A stretch of DNA of 64,000 bases, from positions 71,943,266-72,007,265 of the forward strand of contig NC_084837.1 in assembly GCF_033115175.1 (NCBI RefSeq). Reading direction: 5' to 3'. Below the pieces are notes generated by a model. The model made no database searches, had not been told where the DNA came from, and worked only from the letters and a program-made list of their open reading frames with translations. How positions within the stretch are numbered: the stretch's first letter is position 1; each line of letters opens with the position of its first letter. The position numbers and the translations under genes were made by a program. This DNA is from Lepus europaeus. Its lineage: Eukaryota > Chordata > Mammalia > Lagomorpha > Leporidae. Positions 1 to 11,400 of this stretch are shown here, in pieces.

Positions 1-200
1 CACCCAGGTGAGAGACCCGAACAGAGTTCCAGGCCCCTGGTGTCAACCTAGCCCAGCCCTGGCCATTCCAGCCATTTGGGGAATAAACCAGCAGATAGGA
101 GATCTCTCTCTTCATGTCTCTCCTTCGCTCGCTCGCGCGCTCTCTCTCTCTCCCTCTGTCACTGCCTTTCAAGTAAATATAAAAATCTTTTTTTTAAATG
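1..200 (+). repeat. CSINE, truncated by window edge
   Basis: The 3' two-thirds of a CSINE2-type element: 'ggccattccagccatttggg', a CT-rich run, then 'tgcctttcaagtaaat' and a T-rich end. It lies in HDC intron 9, antisense to the gene. Confidence 0.8.
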
Positions 201-384
201 CTTCAAAAATTCAAGAAAATGTGAACTGAACCAAAGAAAAATAACCAATGTATCCAAGTGATGAAGGCACTATTAATTTTAAGACTAAAAGGGCAAGACA
301 GTTCAGTTGTCCAAGGCAATAAGACAAAACTGGCTCTTCACAAAGAATGACTCATAGGTGCAGGACTTTGCTCAGAGCTTCAGA

Positions 385-580
385 GTGTTAAGTCATTCAA
401 TCCTCACGCAAGCCTAAGAAGCCAGAATCATCATTATCATCCTCATCTGACAGATGAGAAAATCTAGACAAAGCACATAAGCCATTTGCCCAAGAGCACA
501 TGAGCTGGTAAGTGGAGGAGGCAGGAGTCAAACACACACCAGCTGGCTTTAGTGGCTACGTGTTTAACTACTTTGCTATA
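385..580 (-). repeat. MIR element, antisense
   Basis: The text 'catctgacagatgagaaaat ... gcacatgagctggtaagtgg' reads as the reverse complement of the MIR core ('cctcatctgtaaaatggg ... cttactagctgtgtgacc'). Diverged, as expected for this old family. Confidence 0.7.
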
Positions 581-866
581 GCAAATCTAGGCAGCTTAAA
601 AGAAGAGCTTTAAGGACTATTATACCTTTCCTATCTTGAGCATTTGCCACACAGGTATTATGTTAAGTAATCTGCAACCAAGTTGTCCGAGTCTTGTGCA
701 ATATCCCCAGGCATAGCTTGAAACTAAGGGCACACAGCGGCAGTATTGTGAGAGGTCATAGTGTGCTCCCTTCTGAAGGGATCCGATACGCAAAACACCT
801 CTGGGGGTCAGATATGGGCAGTCCCCACCGCAGAGGCCACCGGGCTGCCCACTCCTGGCTACTCAC
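581..866. other. HDC intron 9, unique part
   Basis: Intron sequence between a MIR and exon 9. I see no repeat or reading frame of note. Confidence 0.5.
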
Positions 867-957
867 CATGAAGTCAGTGGCCGCACCCGAGTTGGCATGC
901 CTGAGGTAGACAGGGTTCACGCTGAAGGTCTGCTGTAGCTTATACTTGTCCTTGACC
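867..957 (-). CDS. HDC: HDC exon 9, catalytic-loop exon
   Basis: The 91 nt finish the split Trp codon and encode [20 protein letters not shown] then [10 protein letters not shown]. This is the flexible loop with the tyrosine needed for protonation in the decarboxylation step. The intron between exons 8 and 9 is only 92 bp. The donor GTGAGT leads into an intron running off the left edge. Confidence 0.95.
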
Positions 958-3900
958 CTGTGGGTTTCCCAAGGGGAGTTATTTGGCCAGGGTCTCCCTA
1001 GAGAAAACAAGGCTCTCCCACATGCCCCAAGCTGGGCGGCCACACTCACCAGAAGCCAGTACAGTCGAAGTGCACCATCATCCACTTGGAAGGATTAAAG
1101 GTGAAGGAGTCAGCCAACTCGACGCCCTTCAGGAAGCCCCGGAACTCAGGGCACAGGAAGGCAGTGCCCGCATAAGCAGCATCGATGTGGAGCCACAGCC
1201 CCTCGCTGGCACCTGGGAGGGGCGTTAAGGAGAGGAGTTGCCACCAGCCGGCTGCAAGGATCTGGCACCTGGCCAGGTGATAGGTGGCAAGGAGAACAAC
1301 TGAGCTTCGCTAAAGGAGCTATTGAGGGGATGGAGATGGGAAGAGAGAGTGAGCGTGGAGAAGTGGGGCTAATGAGGCATCCACAAGGCTCACCCTGGCC
1401 TGAGCAGTGGGCCAACACACCCTTCACCTCAACCCAGAACATCCTGGCCCAGAAACGAACTTGCCAATGGCCCAGGGCGCAGTGTTAGTGCATCTAAAAT
1501 AAGGATGAGAAAGAAGAGGTCTCTCTTTCCCTGTGGGTTTCTTACTTGGGGGATTAAACAGCTCCATGTGGGTATCTTTTCTGCCTTTGTCTCTCCCACG
1601 ATTTCCCCTACCCTACCCCTTTTCTGAAGCAGAATACAAACTATTTCACCATGACTCCCTCACCCCGTGTTTGGGATGCAGCCTGCTTCAGTAGATTTTG
1701 ACATCCCAGCAAGAGGGTAAGAAAACTTGGGGCTCTCCCACAGTTGCCTCCAAGGGCAGGACATGAGCTGTGTGTGAGCCCCTGTCACACCGCTGGGGAA
1801 GCCATGACCTGGGCAGCTCAGAAGGGGCCCTGATGACCTCTGCTGGCTCTTCCCACATTTCCCAATTGGCCATAAGGGGTCAGGATAATCCCACAGAGCT
1901 GGTTTCAGGCTCTTGTCCTGGGATGCACCTAATATATTGCTTGTCTTCCTAGCCGGAAAGGACAGTCACTTACAGATGGGGCCCAGCTCTGAGAGGCAGT
2001 CAAATGCACAGACCCCAGTGGTCCCTAGTGTTGCACAGACCTGGAGAGAAACAAAGGCAAGATCAGGGTGCAGGGTGGGCTCACCTGACCCGCTGGGCTG
2101 GAAAAGGATCCCACGATAGACATTATCCACCCCTCCCATTCCACAAGAACACAGTGTATTTCACACTGTGCTTTACATGACCTACAGTAAGAAACATGTT
2201 TTACAGAGCAGTCTAGTCCACATATGCATGTGTTTTTGAAATAAAATCATCACAAAACAGTAGCTACTCTGGCTCTTTGCATGAACTCTGATATCCTCTA
2301 TTTTTTTAATGCTGGTTATGACCCACAAAATTTATTTCATAACACACCAATGAATCGCAACTCATAACTTGTAAAACTTTGTATTCGGGGGGCCGGCACT
2401 GTGGCATAGTAGGCTAGGCCTCCACCTGCAGAGAGGGCATCCCATATGGGCGCCAGTTCAAGTCCCAGTTGCTCCTCTTCTGATCCAGCTCTCTGCTATG
2501 GCCTGGGAAAGCAGTGGAAGGGCCCAAGTGCTTTGGGCCCCTGCACCTGTGTGGGAGACCCAGAAGAAGCTCCTGGTTCCTGGTTTTGGATCAGCCCAGC
2601 TCCAGCCATTGTGGCCATTTGGGGAGTGAACCAGCAAATGGAAGACTTTTCTCTCTCTTTGTAACTCTACCTCTCAAATCAATAAATAAACCTTAAAAAA
2701 AAAAAAAAAAAACTTGGCATTCGAGGACCTTTCCGCCTGCGTCTGTTTGTAATCACGTTACTTACCTGAACTCCACCAACATTCCTTCCTGCCCTCCCAG
2801 CTCTACGACTGTAAGCGTAGGAACACATCGCAACTTACAAAGACAGGCACCAGGCCCCGCTGCTTGTCTTCCTCGATGGCTCTCTGAAGAGCTTCCCCGC
2901 GGAGTGAGAAATTGTCATCCACAGGCAGAAATTTCATCTTCACAAGGGAAATTAAACCAGCCTTCTCCACTGAGGAGTGAGCCTAAAAGAGCCATGGGAA
3001 CCTGTTAGCAAAGACTTACCCTAGCCTGAGCACTCCCCAGAAGCTTCCAGAACATCAGACTAAGGGAATCGAATACCAGGTTTGAAGCTGGGCCTCCCCT
3101 ACAGCTCCTGGAGGCAACCTCGCAGGCCTGAGCTGCCTTGAACCTCAGGGACCTGGGGTTCATACCCAGAAGATAAGCGGCTGAACCACCGCCCGGAGGC
3201 TGTCCCGTGCCTGGGAACTCACCTGGTCAGAGGCATAGGCCACGAGTCGGGCATTCAGGGAGGACTCATCAGCACCAGGCTCCGACGCTTGCAGTTCCAG
3301 GATTTTGTTCTTCCTTGCTGCCAGCAGTGCGATCAAAGTGGATTCGCTCACTGTGCTCTGTGGCGGAGGGAGGGTTACCAGGGGCAGACTCTCTGCGTTC
3401 TCCCACCAGATTCCCCCAGGTTTCAGAGCTGTGCATGCGCACGTGTGGGTGAGAGCTATTCACAAAGAAGCGCACGGCTCCTGACTGAGGAGCTTCCCTC
3501 CCGCCGACTCACAAAGCCCTTCTGCATCCTGCAGCCAGGTGGCTCCTAGGAACCAACATCTCTGTCGGAGAGGCCACAGACACCAAAGGAACTTCCACGC
3601 ACCAGGGATACGAGCTTGTTTCCCAGACAAAACTTACTTAAAAGGAAGAACTCTCTGTTTCTTGGGTGGGGATAGGGAGTTTGAGTCCACATCGATCTCC
3701 CATAGCAAGTCCTGGCTCCAGAAGACTTTCTTTTTTTTTTTTTTTTTTTTGGGGGGGGGGCGGGTGGTGGCACACAAATGGATATTTTATTATATTATTA
3801 AAATATCACCAAACACTTAAAATCCAGGTTTTTGTTTCAGTAGTCAGACAATCCTCAGATCTTACTCATCAGCCTGCTGAAAGATTCCTTTTTCAGAGAC

Positions 3901-4786
3901 ATGCAGATCCAAAATCTCTCTGATATCCTGGTTTTTAACTATTTCTGCCTGTCGAATTAGCAGCTGAATTTGAAGTAAGTCCAAAGTTATTTTCCTTAAG
4001 GATTAATTCCTCTTTCTAGGCTTGAGCTGTTGAACAAAGACTGCCTGGCCCCACCCAAAAGCTTTGGATGTACTTTTCACCCAAGAAACTTAAGATGTCA
4101 ACCAGAGACCCATTCTCCTGACTAAGCAGGTGGATGGAGAAGGGAGCTAGACAAACCTCACCGGGTAACAGAGCCCAGGGGAACACTCCATCGTGTTCTC
4201 TCCATGACTACAGCTAACGCCAGTTCCTTTCTCGTTCCTCACCATTTGTCAACCTGGAGCCTCTTCTTTTTCTTTCCAATGAAACTGAGTTCTACACTGA
4301 TGTGATTGAAGCCTCTCTACAGGGCTCCTCTGGAGCCCTCACAATCACTGTGCACCCCTTCCGACTGATGTTGACATTTCCTGGAATGGCCTCAGTCTCA
4401 TTGCTATGAATGGGCTTCATTCTTGCAGTAGATGTGGCAAAGAGCTATTTAAAGATATATATATCTGTTGGCCAGCACCATGGCTCACTTGGCTAATCCT
4501 CCACCTGCGGCGCCAGCACCCCAGGTTCTAGTCCCGGTTGGGGCGCCGGGTACTAGTCCCGGTTGCTCCTCTTCCAGTCCAGTTCTCTGCTGTGGCCCAG
4601 GAGGGCCGTGGAGGATGGCCCAAGTGCTTGGGCCCCTGCACCCATATGGGAGACCAGGAGGGAGCACCCGGCTCCTGGCTTCAGATCAGCGCAGCACCCG
4701 CCATAGTGGCCATTAGGAGAGTGAACCAACGGAAGGAAGACCTTTCTCTGTCTCTGTCTCTCTCTCACTGTCTATAACTCTACCTG

Positions 4787-4840
<54 letters not shown>

Positions 4841-7800
4841 GTTTGCTTGAAAGGCAGAGTGACAGAGTGAGGCCAGACTAAGTGAGATTTTCCATCTGTT
4901 GGTTTACTCCTTAAATGCCTGCAACAGTTGGGGCTAAAACCAGGAGCCAGGAGCTCCATCCAAATCTCTCACATGGGTGTCAGGGACCCAAGTACTTGAA
5001 CTATTGTCTGCTGCCTCCTAGAGCATTAGAAGGAAACTGGATCAGAAGCAGAAGTGAGAAGGCCCCTCAGATGGGACAAGGGCATCCCAAACTGTGGCTT
5101 AACCTGATGTGTCACAATGCCCACTTCCCAAAACTCTTTTCCATCTGTAAAACGGAGAGTACCCCCTTTAACTGCATCCCAGGATGGAAATATAAATTAC
5201 CCAAACAAGAGTTGGATGGGATTTTTCTCTGGCCACGACCGTGGGAATCCTAGGGGCCCCTCAGCTACCTCACAGGAATCCTCATGGGTTTCTCATCATT
5301 CATTCACTCAGTCTTGGGAGTCTGTTTCTTAAAAACTTCAGGTGACCTAAAGCAGACAGAATCCTGCTAAAAGTCTGGCAAATACTGTCATAGGGAGGAC
5401 CAGATCCAAATAGATAGCTTGTGGATGGAAATTACCCCAGAACAAGGAAACCAGCATAATAACAGCAATAATAATAATGTGACAGACACTGTGGGGTAGT
5501 GGGTTAAGTGGCTGCTTGTGAGGCCAGCATCCCGTATGAGTGCTGGTTCAAGTCCCAGCTACTCCACTTCCAATCTAGCTCCATGCTAATGCACCTGGGA
5601 GGCAGTGGAACACGGCTCAAGTGCTTGGACCTCTGCCACCCATGTGGGAGACCCCGATGGAGTTACAAGCTCCTGTCCTGGGCCTGGCCCACCCCTGGCC
5701 ATTGCAGGAAAGTGAACCAACAGATGGAAGATTCTCTCTCTCTCTCTCTCTCTCTCTGTCTCCTTCCTTCTATGTAACTGCCTTTCAAGTAAATAAATCT
5801 TAAAACTATTAATACCTTTTGTCTATATCACAATTCACAGTGTCTGATACATTTTCTGTCATCCACTTGCTGCTCATACCATCTCTGATTCTTGTGCTGC
5901 TACAGAGGAGAAGAGTGATGTTCACAGAGGTTATGTTAGGAGACTAACTCAGGTTCAGGGGGTGAATAGTTTATATTTAGACAGGTCTGGGTTTGAATTC
6001 TCTTTCTTCTACTTATCTGCTGAGCTTCGGTTCTCTTATCTCAAAACATGGGGATGATGGCGCAGGCTTTTGGCCTAGCAGTTAAGACACCAGCGTTCCA
6101 CATCAGAGAATCTGGGGTCAATACTTGGCTCTAGCTCTGGATCAACAGCAAGATTTTATACAGTTGACCTTGAGTATCTTCTTTCAGACGTAATATCTGA
6201 AGTTGTAACTATTTGCCAATAACTCTGAAAATCCACAACGTGCAGCAATTTGTTTTTCCTGTGAAGTTCAGATTTAATCTTGCTGCAAGGAGACAGGGAG
6301 TCACTTAACAAGCAAATAGGCCCAGTCAACTTGTCAGACCTTATGTCAGAGCAGTGGAGCTATTTTAAATGAATATTTATATTCATTTAGTCCTCCAATC
6401 CATTCTCTAGGAAAATATCATCATCTCTGAAATAATAAATAAAATAAAACCAGGAAAATGAGCATTACAATGGCATTCGAGAATGTGGGGACTCTCAGAG
6501 TTCTCAGGACGCAGCCTCTCAAGAATGCCCAGGATTTACAGGTGCAGAAGCACCCCGCGATGCGCATGGGCAGTGGGAGGCACCTGAAAGCTCCACTCTG
6601 TGGCATTATTTTGGGGGAGAAAAATATTTGAAGAACCGTCACTTGATAAATAAGACATCCAAAAGATAGGGTCAGAGGATAAGATTAATTTCTTGTTGTT
6701 GTTACTTTCTTTCCCTGCCAAGGATCTCCTAGACCTCAATGGGAGGGAAACAACAGCTCTCCTTGCCTTGTCTTTTCCTTACTTATCATGAGGTGTAAGA
6801 TGGGACCAATGAGCAGAGGCAGCAGATTATCAACTAAAACACCTGCATCAGTGCTCCTGGAGACGTGATGATGTCTGAACTTTCCCATCTCTTTCAAAGA
6901 CAAGGAGGAAGGGTGGTGAAGGTGGTGGCAGCAGTGGGCGTGAGGCACAAGCAATGGCTGTGGCTGAGTGGAAGCTATGACAATGGTGATGCCAGTCATG
7001 GTAGTGATGATGGAGAGGATGATGACAGTGTGGGAGACACGACAGAAACTCCATAGAGAACAAGATTGTCAGACAAGGGGGTGGCATTTCTTTCACTACT
7101 TAGCCCCTAGGCTAGGCAGAGCTCTGCCAATGAAAGCACCTGTAAGACGCCTCCGCCCTTGCTGCCGGGGTGGTGGTGCAGGAAGTGATCTGGGAGCCCC
7201 AGCATTTTCGCCAGCCAGTCCATGACATTCATCTCCAGCTCCGTGCAGGCAGGGCTGGAAGCCTGAAAGAGGGAAAGGAACTTCGTGTGCATGGCCCCAG
7301 GCACTGAGATGCCCCTGCCAGCCCCAGAAAGGCATGTCTCCGCCCTGGCCCTCACTGGGCCCTGACAGTGCCAGTGGGACCCTCCCTGGAGAAGGGGCTC
7401 AATGTCAGGTGCTGTGCCCCACTCCCACACTAAAAAGGAAACAGAATGTGGGGCCTTGGATTCACGTTGCTCTCAATGAGGCGGATTCTCCAAGTCTCCA
7501 TGGAGACTTGAAGTGACTGGTTGAATTGGATTCTCCGAGTCCCTAACGGACTCAGCTGAGAAGCACTTTCAAGCCCAGGGGCTTGTTTTAGAACGGTTTC
7601 CTGAAAATGATAGTAACAGCCCACTATACGCCCTCCCAACACACCCTAGGGGAGTTCAGGCTGAAAACAGAAAGATGTTCTAGGAGGCTTTTGCACGATG
7701 TAAAGCTGAGTCGTGCTTAAGGAAGTCTTCAGGCGTATCTGTAACTTGTCAAAGGCAACAGCAGGGGAAGTTGTGACCCAGCAGTCATCAGAGTGCTTAA

Positions 7801-8351
7801 CTGGGGTCACAGACTGCAGCCACGACCAGCTCTCAGGCCCAATCTCAACTGTGTCTCTGCGAGTTGTGTGCTCTTGCTCCCGGGGAGCTAAGTTACTGAA
7901 GCCTCAATTTCTCCACCTCCAGAATGGGGCCAATCCTCCTGATTCCCAAAGGTTAGAAGATTACATGAGATCACTTATATAAAGTCTAAGTTCAAAGGAT
8001 ATCGCCATTATTAAAATATATCTTGGCCAGCGCCGTGGCTTAACAGGCTAATCCTCCGCCTTGCGGTGCCGGCACACCGGGTTCTAGTCCTGGTTGGGGT
8101 GCCAGATTCTATTCCGGTTGCCCCTCTTCCAGGCCAGCTCTCTGCTATGGCCTGGGAAGGCAGTGGAGGATGGCCCAAGTCCTTGGGCCCCGCACCCACA
8201 TGGGAAACCAGGAGAAGCACTTGGCTCCTGGCTTCGAATCAGCAAGATGTGCTGGCCACAGCAGCCATTGGAGGGTGAACCAATGGCAAAAAGGAAGACC
8301 TTTCTCTCTGTCTCTCTCTCTCACTATCCACTCTGCCTGTCAAAAAAAAAC

Positions 8352-8402
<51 letters not shown>

Positions 8403-11400
8403 TAGAACCCAGTTCGGAAGCCAGGACTGAACAAGTCTCCCTAAAAGGCTCCTCCCTGCTATGCTCCCACTGCCAGTAGTTCCAGCTGTGCTACTCACCC
8501 AGGTGAATCCCAAGCAGTTGATGGCATCAGCCAGCATGTCTCCCAGCAGGGATGGCCAGGAGGTGAGGGCTGGGTAGTAGGCATGCATATGCGGGCTCTG
8601 CCAGTGCACCACCTAGAGGCAGAGCACACAGAGAGTTGGCACCAGGAGGCTTCCTCCCTCAGAGACCCTCCCTGGCAAGGAGAAGCCACTCGGGAGATGG
8701 GCTGACAATTTTACAAGAGACAGAAAAGCGACCCAACCCCACGAAAGTGAGCCTCGTTTACTGGGGTTCTTGCCACCACAAGACTCATTCTCATAGCTCC
8801 TCAGTGGAGCCTTTGCACACAGAGCAGAGGGAGCGCGCACAATGGGAAGCACTGTGGTCCTGAGGCTGCGGGGCTCCGGGCAGGGTTCACATTCCCCTCC
8901 AGTCCTCAGCCCCCAAGACAGGAAGGGGACACCATCAGCTCCAGAAGAGCAGGTGGCTGGTCTCTTCCCGCTTCTTACACAGAAGCATCTTTTGTTTTAT
9001 TATTTTTAACTTAAGTCTTCCCAGTGCTGCATTTTATGGCCAAGCATCTTCTGTTGAAGGGCCCTGAGATCTCTGGGCATGCGGTACTAGAAGGGCCAGT
9101 GAATGGAATCAGAGCTGTTCTTAGCTTCCCAGTGGGAATGGATCCAGGACAGAGAAGGGCCAGCCCAGGAGGTCCACCTCCAGGCTAACCCCTGGGCCCA
9201 CAAAGTGGAGGTGAGGAGGAGCTGGGTGGACGGAGGGTCCCCCAAGAGGACGCGGAAGCATCCCCAGCGGCTCCCCTGATTATCTAATCACCCTTCATCT
9301 CACTGCTCTGCTGGCCTGCCCCGTTCATTTCTGCACTCATGTCCTTGGGTAATGCTGCGGCTCCTGACCAGAAGGCGCCCCCCCCACAAAGACATGGCCT
9401 GCTAACTCTTAGAAAGCGACCAAGTTTCCAGGTGCTTTATCCTCCTGGAGCTCACGGCATAACCTGCTAGAGCATCGTGCTGCCATTCAGGGTGCGCACA
9501 GCGGCTCAGTCTTTCAAGTGGAGGAACCGCGTCCCAGACAGTGTGTGTACAGAAGGAGCATGAGATTCAAGTCCAAAGGCACAGGGCCCAGTCCATCCTC
9601 TGCCCCAGCCAGATGTGTGGCCTTGTAGATCTACTGTGAAACCAATGAACTTAAACACCAAGGTCCCACGTTTGTTTGGATCCCTTTCAAGGTCCATTCT
9701 TAATTTTTTTTTAATCCTAAAGAGAGCCTCAAAATGTGTACACACTTTAGACTGCATAAAATGAAGATCCTCCCCTGCCTCTCTCTCAACCCCACTTTCT
9801 CATCACATGGTAAGTCCTATCTCATCAGGCTGGCGGGTGGGTGAGTGGTCTGAGCAAGAAGTTTGTAAACTGTGAAGACCCACGTCAATAATAATCACAT
9901 ATTGGGATTGGCATTGTGGCACAGCTGATTAAGTCACCACCTGTGATGCCAGCATCCCATATGGACGCCAGTTCAAGTCCCAGCTGCTCCACTTCTGATC
10001 CAGCTCCCTGCTAATGCACCTGGGAAAGCAGCAGAGAACGGCTCAAGTCCTTGGGCCCCTGAACTCAAGTGGGAGGCCCGGAAGAAGCTCCTGGCTTGGG
10101 CCTGGCCCAGTTCTGACATTGTGGCCATTCGGGGAGTGAACCAACAGATGAAAGATCTTTCTCTCTCTCTCTCTCTCTCTCTCTGTCTAACTCTAGCTTT
10201 CAAATAAATAAATAAATCTTCCTTCGATTTCCACCAAGCAGAAGGCATGGTCGGTAACAATATCTTCCACTTTCCACCAGTTTCTTATTTAGTTCCCACA
10301 GCATCCTACACCTTAAGTTCCACCAATAGCCCTGTGGTACAGCCGAGAACTGGGGCTGGCAGAGAGGCAGCCTCCTTGTGGTCCCCTCGTAGGGATGGAT
10401 GACAGCACCAAGACAGAAGCCCAAAGCTGACTCCAGGACCCAAACACCTAAGCGGAAAGGTGCCCTGCCTCCCCTGGGCCTGCCCTTCTCCATCCAGGAA
10501 AGTCATTCAGACTTTTATAACCAGGGTTGGAATTAAAGGGGAAAGAGAGGTCTGTCCCTCTCCACCCACCCCCCCCCCCAACTCCAACTTTCAAATAAAT
10601 GACCAAAATGAAAAGGCCAAGGCCGGCTGGCCCACAGAGGCTGCTGCAGCCTGTGATATGAGATGGAAGATGGGGCCCTCATTATCACCCTGCTTAGTGA
10701 CAGTATTTTGGAAACCCCAGAGGAGGGCTTCCACCTCTGGCCCTATCAAGAGGGCAATTAACCGGTCTAGTAAGATACATAAGATAAGATAAACCCCAGG
10801 ACCCCTTATCTAAAACAGTCAGACCTTGGTCCAGCACTGAACCTCCCAGAAGACACCCCTGGCAACTGGGGAATTCCTTGCAATCGAATCAATCTCACGG
10901 GCACCTCCATGGGGAGCTCGCTCTCCCAGATTACAGCTAAACCCTCGGCCAAGTGTCTGTTACAGAATGGAAGCCAGGAGATGATCTTATCGGGAGCTCG
11001 CCTCCCCGGTAAAGCTTTCCTGCTACTGACTTCTACAAAAGAGGCTTGTGAAATCCGCGGAATGGACAGAGAGGAGGGTTTGGCTGCCAACCTTCTTGCC
11101 CTCGCTTCCTGTCTTTGAGGCTTCCTGACCTCTGCCCTCGGGCATGTTTCCGCCCTGGGGAAGTGTTCTTGGGGGGTCGATCTCAAGTCAGTGTGGCGAT
11201 GAGCCTCAAGACACAGATGGCTCAAGCAGGGAGAGTGAGGAGACAGCCTGGGTGCCAGGGGCGCTGCTGCGGGGTGGTGTGGCTGGGGAGCAGCCTGTTT
11301 AACCGTAATGAAGGGGTCTTCCCTTTCCTTTTCCTGTGTTCGCTGACAAGGGCCGTTTGCGGCTGCTGGTGTTGCAGATTACCTGTGACTAATGAGTAAT

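Noticed and set aside
10806-11225. 139-codon minus-strand open frame in HDC intron 2
   Set aside because: No recognisable protein, no clear splice sites or poly(A) signal; Arg/Ser/Pro-rich composition fits chance in GC-richer DNA.
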